This document shows positions 18,297-24,823 of a DNA stretch of 31,009 nt, piece after piece. Position 1 is the stretch's first letter. Each line of letters begins with the position of its first letter. Both the position numbers and the translations under genes were made by a program. Origin of the DNA: Candidatus Caenarcanales bacterium (lineage in GTDB: Bacteria > Cyanobacteriota > Vampirovibrionia > LMEP-6097); assembly GCA_022447685.1 (NCBI GenBank), contig JAKVAO010000027.1, forward strand, positions 1 to 31,009. The letters are read 5' to 3'. Under the pieces are notes generated by a model, which saw nothing but the letters and a program-made list of their open reading frames with translations, ran no database searches and was not told where the DNA came from.

Positions 18297-19304
18297 ATGA
18301 CTAAAGATGATTTTCATGAGTTACTATTCAATACTTTAACTAGTCAAGATTTCAATTTAGAAAAAGCTAATCAACTTCAAGAAGCTAGATTGAAGATACT
18401 GCCACAATTCCTTTACAGATATTATTCATTCACCGACAAAAATGGGAATGACTTAACTAGTCCTGAAGGTAAGAATACATTTCATTCTATTTGCACTTGT
18501 ATTGAGGAGAATAAGGTGCGGTTAAGCTCTCCTGATAGTATGAACGATTTATATGATTCAAGCTTATCGACAACTCTAGATCAAATCCGCATACAAAGTA
18601 TGTTGAAGGATCTACAGAGTCACCCAGATTTATCAAAGATTATTACGACTACAGAGTTTGAAACACTTCATTACTTGAGTAACAATCAAAGTTCATTCTT
18701 AAACGAACTATCACTTATCACTGCAAAATACCAACCTTTTATAGGTGATAAATCAAAGTTGGCAAAAGCCTTTGAACAAACTATTCAGGAATCTTTCGAT
18801 AGAATGGATAATCAGACTCATGTAAGGTTTAGGGCTTTAAAATCAAAGATTAAGCTATTTTGTTTATCTGAAAGATGGGATTCATTGCCTATGTGGGCAC
18901 ACTACGCAAGTAATCACTCTGGTATATGTATTGAATACGATATTAAGAAAATTGGGTTTGAGATTATTAGCAGGATGATTAATCCTATAAAATATTGTGA
19001 TGATATGCCAAACTTGACATCACTAATATTTGATAAGGACAAGATAGCAACATTCATATTACAAATAGCTTCAATTCATAAATGTTCAGATTGGTCTTAT
19101 GAAAAAGAGTGGAGATATTATATTCCTGATGACTCAGTTAATTATTCATATGGTTGGAAAGCTACCAAAATAATATATAGTAAAAACCTTAATGAGAGAC
19201 ACAAAGAAAAGTTGATTTCTTTATGTCAAACCAACAATATCGAATTGCATGGAATGGAGCTACAAAGAAATTCTTATAAACCTGAATTAATCAAAGTACT
19301 TTAA
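18297..19304 (+). CDS. DUF2971 domain protein, accessory to the restriction operon
   Basis: The 335-residue protein contains the DUF2971 signature at about 188-212: FCLSE, then DSLPMWAHYA, then SGICIEYD. A second conserved segment, EKEWRYY, is near 280. The N-terminal part also fits the family (FLYRYYSF, KVRLSSPDSMND). The biochemical function of DUF2971 is not established as far as I know, though members are common in defence-rich regions. It begins with ATG 20 bp after Res and is the last gene of the helicase-Mod-Res run, so it may supply an extra response or be passenger cargo. There is no signal peptide or membrane segment. Confidence 0.8.
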   Translation: MTKDDFHELLFNTLTSQDFNLEKANQLQEARLKILPQFLYRYYSFTDKNGNDLTSPEGKNTFHSICTCIEENKVRLSSPDSMNDLYDSSLSTTLDQIRIQSMLKDLQSHPDLSKIITTTEFETLHYLSNNQSSFLNELSLITAKYQPFIGDKSKLAKAFEQTIQESFDRMDNQTHVRFRALKSKIKLFCLSERWDSLPMWAHYASNHSGICIEYDIKKIGFEIISRMINPIKYCDDMPNLTSLIFDKDKIATFILQIASIHKCSDWSYEKEWRYYIPDDSVNYSYGWKATKIIYSKNLNERHKEKLISLCQTNNIELHGMELQRNSYKPELIKVL

Positions 19305-19547
19305 GGCTTAACTCTATTCTCCGCTATCACTATCCTCCTGTGTGCAATCAACGTAAGTAAAAGCGATATAGACTTGCTTGAATTATAAAATCTACAACTA
19401 TGTGGAAAGTCATAGGGCTTTGCTTGTTACATTTAGGTGCTCAAATCAGCTTATTTTAAGTCGTATTTGTAATGATCACGATTTATGCAAAACTAGTGAT
19501 AGCATAATAATACAAGTCACCGTAAGGGTTTTAGGATTCTATAGTAA
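19305..19547 (+). promoter_or_regulatory. Intergenic region with possible promoter for the HTH gene
   Basis: This 243-bp stretch separates the restriction operon from the HTH gene. I see no convincing coding sequence; a short open frame through it has no protein-like features. A TTGTAA hexamer, with CATAAT some way downstream (about 19470-19510), could serve as promoter elements, and ATCAC/GTGAT half-sites around it might be an operator. No terminator with a T-run is obvious. Confidence 0.25.
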
Positions 19548-20264
19548 ATGCTTAAAGGTAAGAAAAAGAAAAAACATAAAGCTTTTAATAGATATAGTGT
19601 CAAAGCACAAAAAGATAAAGCTGCAAAGATAAGCCTTGACGAGTTTAGAAATGCTTTACATAATCTAGAAGAAATTAATGAAACTTCTAACGATAGCTTT
19701 GACCGTGGTCAGTTATTAGCCAAGCTTGAAGCCCTTTATTTAAGGGGAGTTACAAAGAAAAGTGAACTTGCACGTATCCTTGGTGTATCTTACACAGTAG
19801 TTCAAAGACTGTATAAGCAGATGCAAGGGAGACTTTATTATCAATCTAGGTTAGAAGATAAAGATAGTATGCATTTAACAGGTGAACTCATTGGAACTTA
19901 TTTATTGCGTTGCAATGATTTAATCAAACGGCTTTATAGAACTTCTGATGCAATGGAAGAACAACTATTTATACGTGGTGAAAGTAGATTCAAAACAAAT
20001 CTTAGTAATAGTGAAAAGATAAGCTATGTAAGAACCCTATGTCAAAACAGTAAATATCTCCATGACATCTTCCTAAGCATTAATGCAATCTATGGGATTA
20101 CGGATAATGTATTGAAGTTCAAATTACCTGATCAAGCGCAGCTTTGGCATCAAAAGTTTGACCCTAAAGCTGAGAATACAAGAAAGTTTCTATACGATAT
20201 AGGCATTGAGCTGGAAAGAATGCTTGATAAAGTAGATGAGATCCGAAGAGAAGCCTCATTATAA
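19548..20264 (+). CDS. HTH-containing protein of unknown function
   Basis: The 238-residue protein starts with a very lysine-rich, probably nucleic-acid-binding tail (residues 1-27). A helix-turn-helix follows at about 66-90: TKKSELARILGVSYTVVQRLYKQ. The rest is helical, with charged segments and a KVDEIRREASL end. This recalls HTH subunits such as phage small terminases or recombination-directionality proteins, but I cannot assign it. It is transcribed alone on the plus strand and converges on the membrane-protein gene only 11 bp away. The ATG at 19548 is used; the ribosome-binding site is weak (AGGATTC). Confidence 0.55.
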   Translation: MLKGKKKKKHKAFNRYSVKAQKDKAAKISLDEFRNALHNLEEINETSNDSFDRGQLLAKLEALYLRGVTKKSELARILGVSYTVVQRLYKQMQGRLYYQSRLEDKDSMHLTGELIGTYLLRCNDLIKRLYRTSDAMEEQLFIRGESRFKTNLSNSEKISYVRTLCQNSKYLHDIFLSINAIYGITDNVLKFKLPDQAQLWHQKFDPKAENTRKFLYDIGIELERMLDKVDEIRREASL

Positions 20265-20275
20265 GAATATGACAA

Positions 20276-20914
20276 TCAATAACAAAACTTACCAGCTAGA
20301 TAAATGTTTGTTTTCTTCTTACAAAACTCAGCTTTCATAGACTTACCTAGAGGAAATAATTCAAGCTTATTGTAGTACCTCAAAACATCTGGACCGACTT
20401 TAAGAGTGTCAGGACTTACTTTCTTGAATTCAGCCATATCAAAAGCTATTTTCATTAAGATTGTTTTACTTGGATTTCCATAATGATCTTCAGTATCAGC
20501 ATTAACAAAGAAAAGAACATCACCGTCTACTTCAGGGTATTTAGCGATAATCTTAAGGTCATCAAGAATAGTGTTTGATGCCATTAATAAATAACTACCT
20601 GGTGAAACTCCGCCAGTGGTAAAAGTTACATGGAGATTGTTTTTACCAGATGCTTGCTTGATTATTTTAGCCTTGTGATTATCTTTTGCAAGCCTTTCTA
20701 GTAGAGGTTTATCATCACCACCTCTACCGAAGATAAACATTAATACTATTCCTATAAATGCTGCGATATAGATTCGGTTTAAGATCTTATCGCTAATACC
20801 TGGCTTATAATTCTTATCAACACCTAGTCTAATACTTCTGTAAAGTGGGTAAAAAGCAGCTAACACAAGTATAAGCAATGCTAAAAGTGCTATTCCAATT
20901 AATAAATTCTCCAT
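20276..20914 (-). CDS. Two-helix membrane protein of unknown function
   Basis: Read from ATG 20914, the protein has 212 residues; an upstream in-frame ATG at 20998 would run through the hairpin described at 20945-20982 and is less likely. An AAGGAG site lies 15 bases before the chosen start, which is rather far. There are two membrane helices near residues 3-24 and 46-64 (YIAAFIGIVLMFIFG). A soluble domain of about 145 residues follows, containing VTFTTGGVSPGSYLLMAS and GDVLFFVNADTEDHYG. With two helices, this domain probably faces the cytoplasm. No family is recognised. It converges with the HTH gene. Confidence 0.55.
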   Translation of the reverse strand: MENLLIGIALLALLILVLAAFYPLYRSIRLGVDKNYKPGISDKILNRIYIAAFIGIVLMFIFGRGGDDKPLLERLAKDNHKAKIIKQASGKNNLHVTFTTGGVSPGSYLLMASNTILDDLKIIAKYPEVDGDVLFFVNADTEDHYGNPSKTILMKIAFDMAEFKKVSPDTLKVGPDVLRYYNKLELFPLGKSMKAEFCKKKTNIYLAGKFCY

Positions 20915-20944
20915 AAAATTATAATAAATCTCCTTTATAAAATA

Positions 20945-20982
20945 CAGACTGGCTCTCAGGAAGCTCAAAGAGAACCAGTCTG
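20945..20982 (-). promoter_or_regulatory. 13-bp hairpin in the leader of the membrane-protein gene
   Basis: CAGACTGGCTCTC (20945-20957) faces GAGAACCAGTCTG (20970-20982). On the minus-strand RNA the single mismatch becomes a G-U pair, so all 13 positions pair around a 12-nt loop. It ends about 30 nt before the ATG at 20914 and just before the AAGGAG site. No clean T-run follows, so it looks more like a leader or operator element than a terminator. Confidence 0.5.
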
Positions 20983-21110
20983 CTTGTGCCATAGCCATGA
21001 CTTGATGGCTGACGCATGATGGTAACTCGATATCGAAGCAGAAGCAAGTCTATTTTCTGTAACCCGTGATTTAGTTTATATCCCATTCTTAGTAAAACCC
21101 TTATCCACTT

Positions 21111-22025
21111 CTAGGAATTATTCTGATAAGAAAGATCAATCATTGGCTTAATAGCTTCTATTTGACCTTCACTTGTTATAGTAAACTCAGCATCCCCTGG
21201 ACCATAATGTCCAATCTTGCTTACATCTCTATAGAAATCTATATTTGAGCTAACTTCTTCAGGCTTTAGTTTGAGAAAGAGTTTCACGCTTTTAGTTTTA
21301 ATTTCTATACTGCCAATTGCTCTAGTGATTCTATAGCCGATATAGTGCTTTTTAGGGTACTCGTCTATGTTTTCATCTAAAGAGCTTATGTATTCTCTTA
21401 GCTTATTTGCAATTTCTATAATTACTGCAGGCTTATCTTTTAGATGGTCTTCAATACTAAACTCTGTTACTTGGTTTGAGCTTTGGTTCTCTTGATTACT
21501 AGCAGGCTTATTCCCACTAGATAGCTTTTGTCTGGAGCTAAACAATTCTTCTAAATAGAGGTGCTGATTGTCATAGAGCCTGTATTTCCATAGTTCAATT
21601 CCAGCAGCAAATTCTGAAGCAGCATACTTGTCATATTTACTATAGTTTGGAGCTATACAGACAACTCTAATTTCAGACCAGTCAACTTCAACATCATCAC
21701 CTAAAGCTTTTCTTACTGCAACTTCAAAGTCACCTTTGTGATCTCTAAGCCAGCGCAGGTAAAAGAAGCTTTGAGTGATTAATCTACTAGACTCAACTTT
21801 CTTATACTCGATGATTATAGGGTTACTCTCTTCTGATAAAGCTAAAGTATCGATTCTACCTCCATGAAGCTCACCTGTAGAAAACTCAGAAGCTATAAAC
21901 CTTGCACTAAAGAAAGTATCTAAGTTCTTTTCTACTAATACTTGAAGTTCTCTTTCTAGATTGAAATTAATCTGCTTAACTGAATTTACGACAGAGTCTT
22001 CTGTCAGGATTTGAAATAATGGCAC
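21111..22025 (-). CDS. DUF5655-type protein with N-terminal PD-(D/E)XK nuclease domain
   Basis: The 304-residue protein starts with GTG; AGAAGGA lies about nine bases upstream. The N-terminal domain (1-160) has a nuclease-like core: GGRID with D59, then IIIEYKK with E73 and K75, as in DUF91/NucS-related enzymes. A polar linker (about 165-190) leads to a C-terminal domain with YIGYRITRAIGSIEIKTKSVKLFLKLKP, characteristic of DUF5655, which is thought to bind nucleic acid or partners. Such proteins are common in mobile or defence regions; the substrate is not known. It is a single-gene unit divergent from the DUF2188 gene across a structured 362-bp interval. Confidence 0.8.
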   Translation of the reverse strand: MPLFQILTEDSVVNSVKQINFNLERELQVLVEKNLDTFFSARFIASEFSTGELHGGRIDTLALSEESNPIIIEYKKVESSRLITQSFFYLRWLRDHKGDFEVAVRKALGDDVEVDWSEIRVVCIAPNYSKYDKYAASEFAAGIELWKYRLYDNQHLYLEELFSSRQKLSSGNKPASNQENQSSNQVTEFSIEDHLKDKPAVIIEIANKLREYISSLDENIDEYPKKHYIGYRITRAIGSIEIKTKSVKLFLKLKPEEVSSNIDFYRDVSKIGHYGPGDAEFTITSEGQIEAIKPMIDLSYQNNS

Positions 22026-22093
22026 AACAACTTATCCTTCTATTTTATTTATGAAGATGAGCTGCTTTTTATCGCAAATGATAATAAAATAAC

Positions 22094-22242
22094 AGCTGGA
22101 GTTTCGTAAGTCACATCACAGTGTAACCGCGGCAGTTTTGGCTTAATTAAAAGCTTGGACATAGTGCCGCACTCCAGCTAAAGCTAAAGTACGACGCTTG
22201 ATTCTGGTCCAAGAGTCGAAGACCACTGTGATAAGAGGTTAC
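22094..22242. other. Structured intergenic region, possible non-coding RNA or leader
   Basis: The 362 bp between the two divergent genes holds several exact pairings. AGCTGGAGT (22094-22102) pairs with ACTCCAGCT (22171-22179). GCGGCA (22129-22134) pairs with TGCCGC (22165-22170), directly stacked on the first stem. The bulged segment between them carries TCACAGTG (22116-22123), which matches CACTGTGA (22224-22231), and GTAACC, which matches GGTTAC (22237-22242). A small GGTC/GACC hairpin lies inside the 3' part. Together they could form a pseudoknotted RNA of about 150 nt. No coding frame is seen. I cannot decide the strand or match it to a known family. Confidence 0.4.
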
Positions 22243-22387
22243 GAAGCCTCAGAGCAATTTCTTCAAGTTTGCTCCATCTATTAATTTATCAGAAATAGAA
22301 GGCCTTATGTAAATGACGCGTAATTCTTTGGGGCGTTAGGCAAACCTGTAAATAATTGATAAAATATTAACAAAGGGATTTAATAAT

Positions 22388-22615
22388 ATGTCAAAAGGTA
22401 GAAACCAGCACATAGTACCTCATAATGGCTCATGGGCAGTTAGAGGTGCAGGTAACAGCAAAGTAACATCCACTCACGGTACTCAAGCAGAAGCAATAGA
22501 TGCAGCTAGGACTTCCGCTCAAAACCAGCAATCTGAAATGTTTATTCACGGCAGAAATGGGCAAATAAGAGAGCGCAATACTTATGGTAATGACCCTCAC
22601 CCACCTAAAGGTTAG
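22388..22615 (+). CDS. DUF2188 family small protein
   Basis: The 75-residue protein fits DUF2188. It has HIVPHNGSWAVRGAGNSK followed by a helix with TQAEAIDAARTSA, then the closing strand EMFIHGRNGQIRERNTYG. The fold is a small alpha-beta domain of unknown role, widespread in bacteria and mobile elements. The ATG has an AAAGGGA site seven to nine bases upstream. It converges on the IS110-like gene with only five bases between stop codons. Confidence 0.85.
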   Translation: MSKGRNQHIVPHNGSWAVRGAGNSKVTSTHGTQAEAIDAARTSAQNQQSEMFIHGRNGQIRERNTYGNDPHPPKG

Positions 22616-22620
22616 ACGGC

Positions 22621-23289
22621 TTAATTATGAAGCTCACGGAGCTTAACATTGCAAGCCTCAATAAGCTTACGCATACACGCACCTAGTAAGTGTTTATCAG
22701 ACTTTGACTTTCTTGACCTACTGTCATAGTACTCAGCGATATATGGATTTCGGTTTTTATCTTTTTTATCTTCTTTATCAACTTGAACCATACTATAAAC
22801 ACATCGATATAAAATCTGCCTTATAAATCTAAGCTTATGAGAATAAAATTGCCTAGTTGTAACTTTCTTTGAGCTATTAATCTTTGATGAGTTTTGTTTT
22901 TGATAACAATTAAGTGCTTTTGGGACACCTATATAAGAAGATGCTTGTCCTTTCTTAAATTTACCTAACTTTGGAAGATAGATTGTAAGTGCAGTAGCAG
23001 TAATTTTATCTAAGCCTTCAATCTCTAGTAATTTATTCAGGCGTTTCTTTAAGATATAATTACCATCAATCTTACTAATTATTTCTTCTAAAAGATTATT
23101 CTTTATATCTGTTAAGTCTTCATCGCGGAATTCTGAGTATCTTTTATTAGGTAGCATATCAACAGGTTCATGATTTTCATTTGAATTATCTATTCTTGGA
23201 GTCATTGATATATGCCTAACAACATCTAAAAGTTTAGTAATGACTTTCAAGCTATTTGTTTGACCAATTCTTTCTCTCTTTCTAACCAT
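22621..23289 (-). CDS. IS110-like protein retaining only the C-terminal (Transposase_20) domain
   Basis: Residues 85-222 resemble the Transposase_20 domain of IS110-family enzymes: a helix-hairpin-helix (LLEIEGLDKITATALTIYLP, 87-106), GKFKKGQASSYIGVPKAL, and the closing helix CMRKLIEACNVKLREL. The first 85 residues are polar and show none of the DEDD/RuvC-like catalytic aspartates. At 222 residues it is far shorter than a normal IS110 transposase (300-450). The usual SG with the nucleophilic serine is not clear; NSSK occurs nearby. It may be a broken transposase or a domesticated partner of the reverse transcriptase encoded upstream on the same strand. A GAGG lies only one base before the ATG at 23289, so the start is uncertain. 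Confidence 0.6.
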   Translation of the reverse strand: MVRKRERIGQTNSLKVITKLLDVVRHISMTPRIDNSNENHEPVDMLPNKRYSEFRDEDLTDIKNNLLEEIISKIDGNYILKKRLNKLLEIEGLDKITATALTIYLPKLGKFKKGQASSYIGVPKALNCYQKQNSSKINSSKKVTTRQFYSHKLRFIRQILYRCVYSMVQVDKEDKKDKNRNPYIAEYYDSRSRKSKSDKHLLGACMRKLIEACNVKLRELHN

Positions 23290-23310
23290 ACCTCAGTCTT
23301 TTATTTATAA

Positions 23311-23402
23311 AAAAGGCAAGTAAAAGGGTAGAAGTTTAGAGTATCTAAAGTACTGGAGTGGCGGAGTTTTAACCGCTATGTGCACCTAGTTACTTGCCTT
23401 TG
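23311..23402 (-). ncRNA. Multi-hairpin RNA element closed by a 12-bp stem, between RT and IS110-like genes
   Basis: Read on the minus strand, AAAGGCAAGTAA (from 23401 to 23390) pairs perfectly with TTACTTGCCTTT (from 23323 to 23312). Inside are two further perfect hairpins: GCGG/CCGC with an 8-nt loop, and TTTAGA/TCTAAA with a 3-nt loop. The closing stem is followed directly by a T-run (six T with the stem end), as at an intrinsic terminator. It begins about 50 nt after the RT stop and ends about 20 nt before the IS110-like start. ACCTCAG occurs on both sides (23290-23296 and 23410-23416). It could be an elaborate terminator or a partner RNA of one of the two proteins. Confidence 0.5.
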
Positions 23403-23452
23403 AGTGGTCACCTCAGAATAGAATATATACGTAGGAAATATTCTAAATGAGC

Positions 23453-24739
23453 TCATAACAAAGTTAGGAGACTACAGCCTTCGTTGACCTTTGATCTAAT
23501 TGCTTTAATTAGGATAAGCTCAAGTTCATCCCTAAGCTTAACGTCTTCAATCATATCAAGGATCTCATAAACTAGAGAACTAATCTCCTCATAATCATTA
23601 GTGATCTTATAAAAGTTAATAAACCCTTTTAGCATACTAACTAACCTTCCTTTGCATTGATCTTTAATATACGCTTTGAATAAATTGTCATTCTTAAGAG
23701 CATCAATCTCTGGTTTAATAGAATTCATAAACCTATACTTTGATTTCGAAGAAATAGAGATCTTAAATTTATCTTTGCCAAGCAAAATATCATAGCCCAA
23801 CCAAGTGAAGTTATTAATTGTTCCTGTATTATCTGCAAGAAATTCTTGTGTTTTATCGTTATTTATTGATAAGCCAAGCTCAGCGAGCTTACCTGACAGC
23901 ATTTCAATTACTTTCTCTTTGTCATTTGGGTTTTCTAATAATATTGCTTGATCATCTGAGTATCTATAATATAAGGCTTTATCATTGATAGACTGCATAA
24001 TTGAAGTTTCAAAGAATTCATGAATAGCATGCATATATAAGTTACTTAACCATGGTGATAAAACAGGTCCATAGTACAGTCCCTTAGATTCATTTTTCTC
24101 TTTACTACCATCAGATTTAATTACACTTAATTTAAGCTGCTCAGTAATTAGTTTAATTGCAAGTTCATCTTGCGTTATTAATTTAAGTTTCTGAATTAAT
24201 GGTTCATGCTCAATATTCAAAAAGAAGTTCTTAATATCTAAAGTTACTATTTGTTTTATATTATTTCTTCGATAATCTCTTATTAGATCATAAACTGCAA
24301 GACTTGGAGAAGTATTTGGCATATAGGCGTATGAGTTGTAACCTGTAAACAAAGGCGCTGATAGTTTGTTTAAGCCGACTAGTAATATTCTGTCTAGTAA
24401 TTTGTCACGGACATTTTGTTTAGCGATTCTACGAGTTTGTCCATCTGGATCTATCAAATATCCTTCTCGAAATAAATCATACTTAAATTGATTAGACTTT
24501 ATATCCATAGATAATTTAATAGCTTCATTTAAAAGACTTTCTTTAAATTGCTTATAGAAGTTTCTCTCTAAACGACCTTGAGGTTTATTTACAAAAGGAA
24601 AACAGACTAAAGCCCACTCAGTGATAAGATTCGGGTCAATGGTTAATTCTGAACTTAGCTTATCAAAGTATTTATCAACAACAACTTGAGCAGTTGTTGT
24701 TAATCGCTTATCTTGTAGTAGTTTTTCCTTATAACTCAA
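23453..24739 (-). CDS. Reverse transcriptase, group II intron-like core without maturase or endonuclease domain
   Basis: The 428-residue protein has the RT core: a fingers segment (QTRRIAKQNVRDKLLDR, 101-117), SYAYMPNTSPSLAVY (136-150), motif A LDIKNFF with D168, GPVLSPWLSN (224-233), the active site YSDD at 260-263, and FTWLGY (motif D/E). The end (KGRLVSMLKGFINFYKITND) looks like a short thumb. No HNH, intron RNA or DGR signature (IGNLTSQ) is present, nor the retron VTG motif. It is most likely an unclassified domesticated or defence-type RT. It begins at TTG 24739, since no early ATG exists, and shares an 84-bp promoter region with the divergent gene at 24824. Confidence 0.88.
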   Translation of the reverse strand: MSYKEKLLQDKRLTTTAQVVVDKYFDKLSSELTIDPNLITEWALVCFPFVNKPQGRLERNFYKQFKESLLNEAIKLSMDIKSNQFKYDLFREGYLIDPDGQTRRIAKQNVRDKLLDRILLVGLNKLSAPLFTGYNSYAYMPNTSPSLAVYDLIRDYRRNNIKQIVTLDIKNFFLNIEHEPLIQKLKLITQDELAIKLITEQLKLSVIKSDGSKEKNESKGLYYGPVLSPWLSNLYMHAIHEFFETSIMQSINDKALYYRYSDDQAILLENPNDKEKVIEMLSGKLAELGLSINNDKTQEFLADNTGTINNFTWLGYDILLGKDKFKISISSKSKYRFMNSIKPEIDALKNDNLFKAYIKDQCKGRLVSMLKGFINFYKITNDYEEISSLVYEILDMIEDVKLRDELELILIKAIRSKVNEGCSLLTLL

Positions 24740-24823
24740 TGAACTTAATTAAATCACGAGTTACTAACAGTTTCAACTATTCTTAGTTATAGTTTGCTTC
24801 GATAGCTCAATTACAGTAAGCTT

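Noticed and set aside
19378..19632. Short open frame before the HTH gene
   Set aside because: It overlaps the HTH gene in another frame, has no ribosome-binding site and no protein-like pattern.
23311..23402. Intact tRNA gene or integron attC site
   Set aside because: Some segments recall tRNA-Leu text, but no cloverleaf with acceptor and T arm forms, and the attC core triplets are not in the right places.
23453..24739. Diversity-generating retroelement
   Set aside because: The RT lacks the IGN(L/X)TSQ-type motif, I see no template/variable repeat pair near it, and no accessory Avd-like or lectin-fold target gene is next to it.
23311..24739. Classical retron
   Set aside because: The structured RNA lies downstream of the RT rather than upstream, the inner hairpins are small, and the RT shows group II-like GPVLSPWLSN rather than typical retron signatures.
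23453..24739. Group II intron
   Set aside because: No domain V-like catalytic RNA, no maturase or HNH domain, and the flanking sequence shows no intron ends.
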